From Actinomadura violacea (GTDB lineage Bacteria > Actinomycetota > Actinomycetes > Streptosporangiales > Streptosporangiaceae), in assembly GCF_017573465.1 (NCBI RefSeq), contig NZ_JAGEPF010000010.1:264928-328927 (forward strand): 64,000 nt of DNA. Direction: 5' to 3'. The notes below the pieces were generated by a model that saw only the letters and a program-made list of their open reading frames with translations, searched no databases and was not told the DNA's origin. Below, piece after piece: positions 8,839 through 17,532 of the stretch. Each line of letters opens with the position of its first letter. The stretch's first letter is position 1. Made by a program: the position numbers and the translations under genes.

Positions 8839-10194
8839 ATGGTCGCGCTGGCACTGCGGTCCCTGCGCAAGCGCGCGGGCGCGTTCACGGCGAGCTTCCT
8901 GTCGATGTTCCTCGGTTCGGCGATCATCATGGCGTTCGCCTCGATGTACGACACGGCCGAGGCGAGCGGGGCGACCGGGCAGACCCGGTCCACGCTGGTC
9001 ACGATGGCGATGGTGGTCGGCGGCTGGGGGCTGCTGCTGGTCGTCTTCGCGGTCACCTCCACGCTGACCCTGTCGGTCCGGCAGCGGGCGGCGGAGATGG
9101 CGCTGCTGAAGAGCGTCGGCGCGACGCCGGCGCAGCTCACCCGGATGATCGTCGGTGAGGCGGCGGTCCTGGCCGTGCTGGCGGCGCTGCTCGGCGCCGT
9201 CCCCGGCGCGCTCGGCGGGCGGGGGCTGCTCGGGCTGCTGCACGGCACCCACCAGGTCCCCGGCGACGTGCCGTACGCGTTCGGGGCGTTCGCGCTCGGC
9301 ACCGGCGTCGGGGTGACGTTCGCGTCCGCGGCGATCGCCGCGCTGATCACCGCGCGCCGCGCCGCCCGCGTCCGGGTCACCGAGTCGCTGATGGCGGCGG
9401 CCGCGGACCCGGGCCGGCTCGGCCGCAGGCGCGCGGTCTTCGCCGGGGTGTTCCTGTTCCTCGCGGTGGACGAGGCGGTCGTCACGATGACGATGATGCG
9501 CGGCAAGGGCACCGACGCGATGGCGGCGTCCGGGCAGGCCGACATCCTCGCCGCGATCGGGCTGGCGCTGCTCGCCCCGGTGATCGTCCGGCGGGCGACG
9601 GCGCTGCTGGGCGGGCCGGTGCGCGCGTTCGGCGTCGCCGGCGACCTGGCGGTGACCAACCTGCGCCGCCGGACGGGCGCGATGGCGTCCGCGGTCACCC
9701 CGATCATCCTGTTCACCGGCATCGCGGTCGGGACGCTGTTCCTGCAGGCCACCGAGAACGCCGCGACGGACCGGTCGGGCGTCGCCGCGACCGCCGACCA
9801 GAAGGGCGTCGAGACGCTGAACCTGGTGGTCATCGGGATGGTGGTGCTGTTCGCCGCGATCATGCTGGTGAACACGCTGGTCGCGGCGACCGCGCACCGG
9901 CGCCGCGAGTTCGGCCAGGCCCGACTGGCGGGCGCGACCCCGGCCCAGGTGCTCGGCACGGTGGCGCTGGAGTCGGCGGTCCTGACGGTCGTCGGCGCCG
10001 CCTGCGGGACGGTCGCCTCGGTCTTCACGATCATCCCGTTCGCGGTGGCCCGCAAGGGCTCGGCCGTCCCGGACGGGAGCGCCTGGATCTACGTCGGGGT
10101 CGTCGCCCTCGCGGCCGTCCTGACCGGGGCCACGGCCCTCGGCGCCGCCCGCCGCGCCGTCCGGACCCCGGCGGTCGACGCGGTCACCGCCTGA
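8839..10194 (+). CDS. FtsX-like ABC permease
   Basis: A 451-residue integral membrane protein, partner of the upstream ATPase. It contains two FtsX-type permease halves, each with the cytoplasmic motif class seen here as RAAEMALLKSVGATPAQLTRMI (first half, near residues 78-98) and the similar REFGQARLAGATPAQVLG in the second half. An extracytoplasmic loop after the first helix is short, unlike MacB. Such two-gene actinobacterial systems are usually membrane-stress or peptide-antibiotic exporters; substrate unknown. Its stop is followed by a strong hairpin terminator. Confidence 0.93.
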   Translation: MVALALRSLRKRAGAFTASFLSMFLGSAIIMAFASMYDTAEASGATGQTRSTLVTMAMVVGGWGLLLVVFAVTSTLTLSVRQRAAEMALLKSVGATPAQLTRMIVGEAAVLAVLAALLGAVPGALGGRGLLGLLHGTHQVPGDVPYAFGAFALGTGVGVTFASAAIAALITARRAARVRVTESLMAAAADPGRLGRRRAVFAGVFLFLAVDEAVVTMTMMRGKGTDAMAASGQADILAAIGLALLAPVIVRRATALLGGPVRAFGVAGDLAVTNLRRRTGAMASAVTPIILFTGIAVGTLFLQATENAATDRSGVAATADQKGVETLNLVVIGMVVLFAAIMLVNTLVAATAHRRREFGQARLAGATPAQVLGTVALESAVLTVVGAACGTVASVFTIIPFAVARKGSAVPDGSAWIYVGVVALAAVLTGATALGAARRAVRTPAVDAVTA

Positions 10195-10208
10195 CCGCCC
10201 GAGCCGTA

Positions 10209-10260
10209 CGCCCGCGGTGCGGTGCGCTCGTCATGAGCGCGCCGCACCGCGGGCGTTTGT
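10209..10260 (+). terminator. Terminator of the ABC transporter operon
   Basis: A 21-bp stem (10209-10229 with 10235-10255, one G-T pair, five-base loop) followed by TTTGTGGTTT. It begins 15 bp after the permease stop codon. Confidence 0.8.
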
Positions 10261-10288
10261 GGTTTCCGGTGCCGGCGCGCATACTGGG

Positions 10289-10302
10289 TGAGCACTCACT
10301 CA
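10289..10302. promoter_or_regulatory. TetR-type operator-like inverted repeat
   Basis: TGAGCACTCACTCA is an inverted repeat TGAG-N6-CTCA lying 14 bp before the ATG of the membrane protein gene at 10317 and directly after a CATACT element that could be the -10. Sequences of this form are frequent TetR-family operators. No regulator gene is adjacent, so a distant one is implied. Inference only. Confidence 0.4.
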
Positions 10303-10316
10303 TTTTGGAGGCGGGC

Positions 10317-11141
10317 ATGGACGGAACGGCCGGCACGGTCCGCGGCGGATCCCCCGCGGCGGCCGCGATGCGAGCGCTCCCCGGCATCTGGGCGGACGGG
10401 CGGCGCGTCGAGCGCGCCTGCTACGCGGTCGGCGGGCTGCTGATGCTCGGCGGCCTGGTCCACCTGCTGGTGTTCGCCGTCGACGGCGGCCCGTGGACCG
10501 GGCCCGTCTCGTGGCGCAAGCCCGTCACCTTCGGCCTGTCCTTCGGCCTCACGCTGATCACCATCGCCTGGGTGAGCTCGTTCCTCGAACTCGGCGAGCG
10601 GGCCCGGCGCGTCCTGCTCGGCGTGTTCGCGGCCGACTGCGTCGCCGAGGTCGCGCTGATCACCCTCCAGGCGTGGCGGCGGGTCCCGTCCCACTTCAAC
10701 ATGGAGACGCCGTTCGACACCGCCGTCTCGCGGATGCTCGCGGCCGGCGGCGCCGTCCTGGTGGTCACGCTCGTCGCGCTGACCGTCGCCGCGTTCCGCG
10801 CGAACCCCGGCACCGCCCCGAGCATGCGCCTCGCCTTGCGCGCCGGGTTCGCCGCGCTCATGGTCGCGCTGTCGTCCGGCGCCGTGATGATCGCCAGGGG
10901 AGTGGCCGCGGCGCAGACCGGCCACCAGCAGGCCGCCTACCACGTCGCCGCGGCCCTCAAGCCCGCGCACTTCGTCACGATGCACGCCGTCCTCGTGCTC
11001 CCGGCGCTGGCCTGGCTGCTGACCTTCACCGGATCCACCGAGGCGCGCCGCGTCCGGACGGTCGCGCTCGCCACCGCCGGCTACGGCGTCGCGGCCGCCG
11101 CCGTGGTCGCCGTCTCCGCCGTCCGGTTCGCCGCCGCCTGA
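10317..11141 (+). CDS. Polytopic membrane protein of unknown function
   Basis: A 274-residue protein with about seven hydrophobic segments (for example GGLLMLGGLVHLLVF near 40-55 and MHAVLVLPALAWLLTF near 222-238). No catalytic motif or family was recognised. The ATG at 10317 is chosen because TTTTGGAGG lies six to seven bases upstream; the longer frame would start inside the preceding terminator. The repeat TGAG-N6-CTCA near its promoter suggests ligand-responsive repression. Several His residues occur in membrane-proximal positions, which could bind metal or haem, but this is speculation. Confidence 0.75.
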   Translation: MDGTAGTVRGGSPAAAAMRALPGIWADGRRVERACYAVGGLLMLGGLVHLLVFAVDGGPWTGPVSWRKPVTFGLSFGLTLITIAWVSSFLELGERARRVLLGVFAADCVAEVALITLQAWRRVPSHFNMETPFDTAVSRMLAAGGAVLVVTLVALTVAAFRANPGTAPSMRLALRAGFAALMVALSSGAVMIARGVAAAQTGHQQAAYHVAAALKPAHFVTMHAVLVLPALAWLLTFTGSTEARRVRTVALATAGYGVAAAAVVAVSAVRFAAA

Positions 11142-11206
11142 GACGGGCCGGACCGGCGGCAGGTCCACCGGTCCGATTCACACCGGGATGCCATACGCTT
11201 CCACTT

Positions 11207-11629
11207 ATGGACGAGGTTTCGGCCCGCACTTCCCCGGAGACCGACCCGGCCCCGCCGGAACGGGGCAAGGGCGGCCTGCGGCGCTTCCTGCGGCGCATGG
11301 CGTCGAGCAAGGCCGAGCTCGAAGCCGAGGAGCTGCAGAAGACCAGCGGTGACGAGGGCGCCACCCCCATCACCGCATGTTCGGCGCGCAAGCGGCACTG
11401 CGTGGCGGGTACGCTGCGTACGGTGACCCTCCGGCCCCGGGGCGGCGCCCCCGCGCTGGAGGCCGAGCTCTACGACGGCACCGACGTGATCAACCTGGTC
11501 TGGCTCGGCCGGCGGCGGATCGCCGGCATCGACCCGGGCCGCCGGCTGCGCGCCGAGGGGCTGGTCAGCGTCCAGGACGGGCGCAAGGTCATGTTCAATC
11601 CGCGCTACGAGCTGCGCGGCGGATCCTGA
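11207..11629 (+). CDS. OB-fold nucleic-acid-binding protein
   Basis: A 140-residue protein: a charged N-terminal helix (residues ~20-45, FLRRMASSKAELEAEELQK) followed by an OB-fold (about 58-137) with the beta-strand pattern VAGTLRTVTLRP ... VINLVWLGRRRIAGIDPGRRLRAEG. It matches the actinobacterial family represented by Rv2694c, in the same gene neighbourhood (before DUF3159 and the two TrkA genes). Function is not established; OB-folds bind single-stranded nucleic acid or oligosaccharide. TACGCT at 11194-11199 stands seven bases before the ATG with no ribosome site, so the mRNA is probably leaderless. Confidence 0.85.
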   Translation: MDEVSARTSPETDPAPPERGKGGLRRFLRRMASSKAELEAEELQKTSGDEGATPITACSARKRHCVAGTLRTVTLRPRGGAPALEAELYDGTDVINLVWLGRRRIAGIDPGRRLRAEGLVSVQDGRKVMFNPRYELRGGS

Positions 11630-11690
11630 CCCCCGCCCGGGGCGGGGTGCGGGGGCGCGGCCCCCGCGGCGAGACGGCCTGGAGTGCGAT

Positions 11691-12458
11691 GTGAGCGAAC
11701 GGGAAGCGACAGAGACGGCGGCCGGCACCGGCGCCTCCGCGGCGGCGCCCGGCGGCGGCCCCGCGCAGGAGCCGGCGGGCGCCGGCGCCGCCCCCGCCTC
11801 CGCTCACGACACCGTCGAGGCCGCGGTGCGCGCCCAGCTCAGCAAGGCGCTCGGCGGCGTGCGCGGCATGATCGAGGCCGCCGTCCCGACGATCGGCTTC
11901 ACCGCGACCTACGTCGCCTCCAAGGACATCAAGCTCTCCGTCGGCGTCGGGGTGGGCGCGGCGGTGGTGCTGCTGCTGGTCCGGCTCGTGCAGCGCACCA
12001 GCGTGCAGTTCGTGCTGAACAGCCTCGTCGGCATCGCGATCGCGGCCTTCTTCGCGCTGCGCTCCGGCAAGGCCGAGGACGCGTTCCTGCCCGGCATCAT
12101 GCTGAACGCCGGCTACGCCGCCGCGATGATCTTCTCCATCGCGGTGCGCTGGCCGATCGTCGGCTTCATCATCGGCTCGGTCACCGGCGACCCGACCGCC
12201 TGGCGCGCCGACCGCGGCATCGTGCGGCTGTGCTCCCGGCTGACCTGGCTGCTGGTGCTGCCGTGCGCGCTGCGGGTCGCCGTCCAGTACCCGATCTACC
12301 TGTCGTCCGGCGACCAGAGCGGGCTGCTCGGCGCCGCGAAGATCGCGATGGGCTGGCCGCTGCAGGTCGCCGCGCTCGCCACCATGGTCTGGCTGCTCAC
12401 CCGGGGCCGCACCCCGCTGCCCGCCGGCGAGGACGCCGGCGAGTCCGGCGCCGCCTGA
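11691..12458 (+). CDS. DUF3159 family membrane protein
   Basis: A 255-residue protein with an Ala/Gly/Pro-rich N-terminal 40 residues and six or so hydrophobic helices from about residue 60 on. The family motif region TYVASKDIKLSVGVGVG and later DPTAWRADRGIVRLCSRLTW fit DUF3159 (Rv2693c type), a conserved actinobacterial membrane protein of unknown role. The GTG start has GGAG seven bases upstream. It follows the OB-fold gene by 61 bp and is convergent with the TrkA pair; the fixed association with K+ proteins suggests, without proof, an ion-related role. Confidence 0.88.
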   Translation: MSEREATETAAGTGASAAAPGGGPAQEPAGAGAAPASAHDTVEAAVRAQLSKALGGVRGMIEAAVPTIGFTATYVASKDIKLSVGVGVGAAVVLLLVRLVQRTSVQFVLNSLVGIAIAAFFALRSGKAEDAFLPGIMLNAGYAAAMIFSIAVRWPIVGFIIGSVTGDPTAWRADRGIVRLCSRLTWLLVLPCALRVAVQYPIYLSSGDQSGLLGAAKIAMGWPLQVAALATMVWLLTRGRTPLPAGEDAGESGAA

Positions 12459-12514
12459 GCCCGCCCCCGGCTTACGGGTGCGGGGACGGGCCGCCCGGCC
12501 CGCCCCCGCGCGCC

Positions 12515-13174
12515 TCACCGCCCGCCGAGCAGCTCCGCGAGCTCGTCCTCCACGTCCTGGCTGGCCACGAACATCAGCTCGTCGCCCGGTTCGAGGGTGT
12601 CGTCCGGCGTCGGCACCAGCACCCGGCCCTCGCGCAGGATCGCCACCAGCGCCGTGTCGCGCGGCCAGCTCACCGACCCGACCCGCTCGCCGCCGAGCGG
12701 CGCGTTGTCCGGCAGCGTCAGCTCCACCAGGTTCGCCTCGCCCTGCCGGAACGTCATCAGCCGGACCAGGTCGCCGACGCTGACGGCCTCCTCCACCAGC
12801 GCCGACAGCAGCCGCGGCGTGGACACCGCGACGTCCACCCCCCACGACTCGTTGAACAGCCACTCGTTGTTCGGGTGGTTGATCCGCGCCACCACCCGCG
12901 GCACCCCGTACTCGGTCTTGGCGAGCAGCGACACCACCAGGTTGACCTTGTCGTCGCCGGACGAGGCGACCACGACCTGGCAGCGCTCCAGCGCCGCGTC
13001 GTCCAGCGCGGAGATCTCGCACGCGTCGGCCAGCAGCCACTCCGCGCGCGGCACCATCTCCACCTTGATGGCCTTCGGGCTCTTGTCGATCAGGAGCACC
13101 TCGTGGCCGTTCTCCAGCAGCTCCTGGGCGATGGACCGGCCCACCGCGCCGGCCCCGGCGATCGCGACCCGCAT
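12515..13174 (-). CDS. trkA: TrkA family potassium uptake regulatory protein (second of pair)
   Basis: A 219-residue RCK protein: N-terminal Rossmann NAD-binding domain with GAGAVGRSIA (residues 7-16) and the acidic ligand LLIDKSP, then a TrkA-C domain (about 140-219). Such cytosolic subunits gate K+ channels or transporters in response to NAD(H), ATP or cyclic dinucleotides. Its ATG overlaps the TGA of the upstream trkA by one base (TGATG), so translation is coupled and the proteins probably form a hetero-octameric ring, like mycobacterial CeoB/CeoC. Confidence 0.92.
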   Translation of the reverse strand: MRVAIAGAGAVGRSIAQELLENGHEVLLIDKSPKAIKVEMVPRAEWLLADACEISALDDAALERCQVVVASSGDDKVNLVVSLLAKTEYGVPRVVARINHPNNEWLFNESWGVDVAVSTPRLLSALVEEAVSVGDLVRLMTFRQGEANLVELTLPDNAPLGGERVGSVSWPRDTALVAILREGRVLVPTPDDTLEPGDELMFVASQDVEDELAELLGGR

Positions 13175-13839
13175 CAGGAGCCCTCCTCGTTGCGCGCCGC
13201 GACGGCGGCGTTGATCCGCTCGACCTCGCCGGCGGGCGCGATGATGTGCACGATGTCGCCGTCCTGGATCACCGTGTTGCGCTCCGGGACGAGCGCCTCG
13301 CCCATCCTGGACAGGAACGCCACCCGGCAGCCCGCGTGCTCCTCCAGCGCCCCGACCTTCTCGCCGACCCACAGGTGCCCGGAGTCCAGCTCCGCGAGCA
13401 GCACCGCGCCGGTCGGGTCGCGCCACAGCGGCTCGGCGCCCTCGGGCAGCAGCCGGCGCAGGATCTGGTCGGCCGTCCAGCGGACCGTCGCCACCGTGGG
13501 GATGCCGAGCCGCTGGTACACCTCGGCGCGCCGCGGGTCGTAGATCCGCGCCACCACGTTGTCGACGCCGAACGTCTCGCGCGCCACCCGCGCCGAGATG
13601 ATGTTGGAGTTGTCGCCGCTGCTGACCGCCACGAACGCGTCCGCGTTCTCGATGCCCGCCTCGACGATCACATCGCGGTCGAAGCCGAACCCGGTGATGC
13701 GGCGGCCCTTGAAGCCGCTGCGCAGCCGGCGGAACGCCTCCGGGCTCTGGTCGATGATGGCCACGGTATGGCCCTTGTCCTCGAGGATGTGGGCGAGCGT
13801 CGACCCGACCCGCCCGCACCCCATGATCACGATATGCAC
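13174..13839 (-). CDS. trkA: TrkA family potassium uptake regulatory protein (first of pair)
   Basis: A 221-residue RCK protein with N-terminal MGCGRVGSTLA dinucleotide motif, IIDQSPEAF, and a C-terminal TrkA-C domain. The GTG start at 13839 is preferred because AAGGA lies seven bases upstream; the next ATG would remove part of the first beta strand. It is divergent from the KimA-like permease with about 226 bp between them, and transcribed together with the second trkA. Confidence 0.92.
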   Translation of the reverse strand: MHIVIMGCGRVGSTLAHILEDKGHTVAIIDQSPEAFRRLRSGFKGRRITGFGFDRDVIVEAGIENADAFVAVSSGDNSNIISARVARETFGVDNVVARIYDPRRAEVYQRLGIPTVATVRWTADQILRRLLPEGAEPLWRDPTGAVLLAELDSGHLWVGEKVGALEEHAGCRVAFLSRMGEALVPERNTVIQDGDIVHIIAPAGEVERINAAVAARNEEGS

Positions 13840-14065
13840 GGCCGTTCCTTCTCCCGTCCAGAGGGGACGTCCCCCCCTGTACCCCCCGTGCCGTGCACGA
13901 CGTCCGCCGCCGGTCCGCCGACGCCGTGCTGCACCCGAGGATCGCTTTCCTGATTGATCCCTGCCGGGCTGCAAAACTACACATCCGCCCAGGCGAGCAC
14001 TACCCGCCCGGCCAGAGGGCGGGGCCGGGAGGGCGCGCCGGCGGGACGGGCTAGGCTCTCCTCTC

Positions 14066-16099
14066 GTGTCAAAGGTTCCGGACCTTGCGAAGCGGCTCAT
14101 CCTGGGCCGCGCGCTGAGCAGCGCCCAGCAGCACGAGCAGCTGCTGAAGAAGAGGGTCGCGCTGCCGATCTTCGCCAGCGACGCCCTGTCGTCGGTGGCG
14201 TACGCCCCCCAGGAGATCCTGCTCGCGCTCGCCGCCGCGGGTCTCGTCACCTACCACTACACCCCCTGGGTCGCCGCGGCCGTCGTGGTGATCCTGCTCA
14301 CCGTCGTCGCGTCGTACCGGCAGAACGTCCGCGCCTACCAGAGCGGCGGCGGCGACTTCGAGGTCGCCACCACCAACCTCGGCGGCAACTGGGGCGTGGT
14401 CGTCGCCAGCGCCCTGCTCGTCGACTACGTCATGACCGTCGCGGTGTCGGTGTCGTCCGGGGTGGAGAACCTCGGCGCGCTGCTGAAGTTCATGCAGCCG
14501 CACGAGGTGGCCGTCGCCATCGGCATCGTCGTGCTGCTCACCATCGGCAACCTGCGCGGCCTGAAGGAGGCCGGGGTCGCCTTCGCGATCCCGACCTACC
14601 TGTTCATGTTCTCCATCGTCGCCATGCTGCTGTGGGGGATCGGCCGGCTGGTGTTCGGCGCCCACCTGGACGCGGAGACCGCGCACTACCAGATCCGCGG
14701 GGACGAGGCGGGCGTCGCCGGGTTCGCGCTGGTGTTCCTGCTGCTGCGGGCCTTCTCGTCCGGCTGCGCCGCGCTGACCGGCGTCGAGGCGATCAGCAAC
14801 GGCGTGCCGGCGTTCCGCAAGCCCAAGGGCGAGAACGCGGCCAAGACGCTGCTGGCGCTCGGCGTCGTCGCGATGACGATGTTCGGCGGGGTGACCGCGT
14901 TCGCCTACATCACGCACGCCAAGTTCGCCTCGCCCGACCAGGGCAGCCACCTGATCAACCCCGCCACCGGCAAGGAGGTCACCGACGCCGACCCGGTGAT
15001 CGCGCAGGTCGCGCACACCGTGTTCAGCAACTTCGAGGTCGGGTTCGGGCTGGTCACCACGATGACCGCGCTGATCCTGTTCCTCGCCGCGAACACCGCG
15101 TTCAACGGGTTCCCGGTGCTGGCCTCGGTGCTCGCGCAGAACCGCTACCTGCCCCGCCAGCTGCACACCCGCGGCGACCGGCTCGCCTTCAGCAACGGCA
15201 TCATCATCCTGGCCACCATGGCGGGGCTGCTGATCTACGCCTACGACGCGTCCGTCAGCCGGCTGATCCCGCTGTACACCGTCGGCGTGTTCGTCTCGTT
15301 CACCGTCAGCCAGGTCGGCATGGTCCGGCACTGGAACCGGCTGCTGGCCACCGAGACCGACCCGGCGCAGCGGCGCCGGATGCGCACCTCCCGCGGCATC
15401 AACGCCTTCGGCGCCACCCTCACCGGCATCGTCCTCGTCGTCGTGCTGCTCACCAAGTTCCTGCTCGGCGCCTACATCGTCTGCATCGCGATGCCGCTGC
15501 TGTTCCTGCTGATGCGGGCGATCCGGCGGCACTACGACCGGGTCGCCGAGGAGCTGGTGCCCTCCGGCGAGGACGTGGCGCTGCCCGCCCGCAACCACGC
15601 CATCGTGCTGGTCTCCAAGATCCACAAGCCGACGCTGCGGGCGCTGGCCTACGCCCGCGCGACCCGCCCGTCGTCGCTGGAGGCCGTCACGGTCGCGGTG
15701 GACGCCGACGAGTCGCAGCGGCTCCAGCAGGAGTGGGACGCCCTCGACATCCCCGTCCCGCTGAAGATCCTCGACTCCCCGTACCGGGAGATCACCCGGC
15801 CCGTCCTCGCCTACGTCAAGAGCGTGCGGCGGCGCAGCCCCCGCGACGTCGTCACCGTGTTCATCCCCGAATACGTCGTCGGCCACTGGTGGGAGCAGCT
15901 GCTGCACAACCAGAGCGCGCTGCGGCTGAAGGGCCGGCTGCTGTTCCAGCCCGGCGTCATGGTCACCAGCGTGGCCTGGCAGCTGCACTCCTCCGACCGG
16001 CTCAAGGGCCGGGTGGAGCCGCCGGGCCCGGGCTCGTCGCGGCGCCCGCCGCGGGTCGAAGCGCGCCCGTCCGGCGGTAGTGTTTCGGACCGTGAGTGA
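14066..16099 (+). CDS. APC-superfamily permease, KimA-like (probable K+ importer)
   Basis: A 677-residue transporter with about 12 membrane helices and a ~180-residue cytosolic C-terminal domain. The N-terminus, with ASDALSSVAYAPQEIL (about residues 38-53), is the signature of the APC subgroup containing B. subtilis KimA (YdaO), a high-affinity proton/K+ symporter inhibited by cyclic di-AMP. The adjacent divergent TrkA pair supports a potassium role. Databases often call this family simply amino-acid permease (Rv2690c type), so the substrate is inference. TAGGCT at 14052-14057 lies eight bases before the GTG start with no ribosome site. Confidence 0.88.
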   Translation: MSKVPDLAKRLILGRALSSAQQHEQLLKKRVALPIFASDALSSVAYAPQEILLALAAAGLVTYHYTPWVAAAVVVILLTVVASYRQNVRAYQSGGGDFEVATTNLGGNWGVVVASALLVDYVMTVAVSVSSGVENLGALLKFMQPHEVAVAIGIVVLLTIGNLRGLKEAGVAFAIPTYLFMFSIVAMLLWGIGRLVFGAHLDAETAHYQIRGDEAGVAGFALVFLLLRAFSSGCAALTGVEAISNGVPAFRKPKGENAAKTLLALGVVAMTMFGGVTAFAYITHAKFASPDQGSHLINPATGKEVTDADPVIAQVAHTVFSNFEVGFGLVTTMTALILFLAANTAFNGFPVLASVLAQNRYLPRQLHTRGDRLAFSNGIIILATMAGLLIYAYDASVSRLIPLYTVGVFVSFTVSQVGMVRHWNRLLATETDPAQRRRMRTSRGINAFGATLTGIVLVVVLLTKFLLGAYIVCIAMPLLFLLMRAIRRHYDRVAEELVPSGEDVALPARNHAIVLVSKIHKPTLRALAYARATRPSSLEAVTVAVDADESQRLQQEWDALDIPVPLKILDSPYREITRPVLAYVKSVRRRSPRDVVTVFIPEYVVGHWWEQLLHNQSALRLKGRLLFQPGVMVTSVAWQLHSSDRLKGRVEPPGPGSSRRPPRVEARPSGGSVSDRE

Positions 16100-17486
16100 A
16101 ACCGACGGAGTCGGCCCGGGGGGCAGGTCCCCCTCGCGAGGCACCGACTCGGAACCCGATGTCCCCGAGATCCTCGAACTGGAGATCGGCAACGTCGCCA
16201 ACGGCGGCTTCTGCGTCGCCCGGTACGAAGGCCGCGTGGTGTTCGTCCGGCACGCGCTGCCCGGCGAGAAGGTGCGGGCCCGGGTCACCGACCGCACCAA
16301 GAACTTCCTGCGCGCCGACGCCGTGGAGATCATCGAGGCGTCCCCGGACCGGGTCGAGCCGCCCTGCCCGTTCGCCGGGCCCGGCCGCTGCGGCGGCTGC
16401 GACTGGCAGCACGCCTCCCTGCCCGCCCAGCGCGCCCTCAAGGCCGCGGTCGTCGAGGAGCAGCTGAGCCGGCTCGCCGGGATCACCCGCACGGTCGTCG
16501 TCGAGGAGGTCCCCTACCCGGTCGACGCCGAGGTGATGCCGCGGCCGGGGCTCGGCTGGCGCACCCGCGTCCAGTTCGCCGTCGACGGCGGCGCCGTCGG
16601 CCTGCGCAAGCACCGCTCGCACGACATCGAGCCGATCGACGAATGCCTGATCGCGCACCCCGGCGTCGAGCTGATGGGCATCGAGCACAAGCGCTGGCCC
16701 GGCGCGTCCGGCGTCGAGGGCATCGTGTCGGCCACCACCGGCGACCGGCTCGTCGTGCTGCGCGGCCGCGACCGCCGCAAGATCCGGGTGCCGCGGCTGG
16801 ACGTCCCGGTCCGGCTGGTGCGCGGCAAGCCCGAGCCCGGCGCGAACCTGCCGTACGTCCGCGAGTCCGTCTCCGGGCGGATGTTCCAGGTCTCCGGCAG
16901 CGGGTTCTGGCAGGTCCACCCCGGTGCCGCACAGCTGCTCGCCGACGCCGTCCTGGACGCGCTCGAGCCGAAGCCGGGCGACATCGCCCTCGACCTGTAC
17001 TGCGGCGTCGGGCTGTTCGCCGGCGTCCTCGCCGACCGGATCGGGCGCGACGGCCTCGTCGTCGGCGTCGAGTCCGACGGGCAGGCCGTCCGGGACGCCC
17101 GGTTCAACCTCCGCGACCTGGACAACGTCGCGATCGAGCGCGGCCCCGTCGAGGAGGTCATCGCCGACCTGGAGTTCGGCCGCGCCTCCGCCGGCTCGCG
17201 CACGCAGAACAAGCGCGGCGGCGGCCACCACCGGGGCGAACGCGTCCGCCGCGCCGACGTCGTCGTCCTGGACCCGCCCCGCACCGGCGCGGGCCGCGCG
17301 GTGGTCGAGCACGTCACCCGGATCGCCGGCCGCAAGATCGCCTACGTGTCCTGCGACCCCGCCACCCTGGCCCGCGACCTCGGCTACTTCGGCGAGCGCG
17401 GCTGGACGCTGGAGACCCTGCGCGCCTTCGACGCCTTCCCGATGACCCAGCACGTGGAGTGCCTCGCGACGCTGGTCAGGGGCTGA
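16092..17486 (+). CDS. TrmA/RumA-family RNA (uracil-5) methyltransferase
   Basis: A 464-residue class I SAM-dependent enzyme making 5-methyluridine in rRNA or tRNA. It has an N-terminal TRAM-like beta domain (about 22-80), a Cys cluster PPCPFAGPGRCGGCDWQH (three Cys visible), the SAM motif DLYCGVGLFAG, the LDPPRTGAG motif and the catalytic loop VSCDPATLARDL with the nucleophilic Cys. The orthologous mycobacterial gene is Rv2689c. GTG 16092 is chosen because TAGTGT at 16078-16083 precedes it by eight bases, the same spacing as at the upstream permease; a GTG at 16080 is the alternative. It overlaps the permease end by eight bases. Confidence 0.9.
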   Translation: MSETDGVGPGGRSPSRGTDSEPDVPEILELEIGNVANGGFCVARYEGRVVFVRHALPGEKVRARVTDRTKNFLRADAVEIIEASPDRVEPPCPFAGPGRCGGCDWQHASLPAQRALKAAVVEEQLSRLAGITRTVVVEEVPYPVDAEVMPRPGLGWRTRVQFAVDGGAVGLRKHRSHDIEPIDECLIAHPGVELMGIEHKRWPGASGVEGIVSATTGDRLVVLRGRDRRKIRVPRLDVPVRLVRGKPEPGANLPYVRESVSGRMFQVSGSGFWQVHPGAAQLLADAVLDALEPKPGDIALDLYCGVGLFAGVLADRIGRDGLVVGVESDGQAVRDARFNLRDLDNVAIERGPVEEVIADLEFGRASAGSRTQNKRGGGHHRGERVRRADVVVLDPPRTGAGRAVVEHVTRIAGRKIAYVSCDPATLARDLGYFGERGWTLETLRAFDAFPMTQHVECLATLVRG

Positions 17487-17532
17487 CCGCCGGGCCGGAA
17501 AACCGGTTGCGGGCACTGGTTACCGTGGGCGC

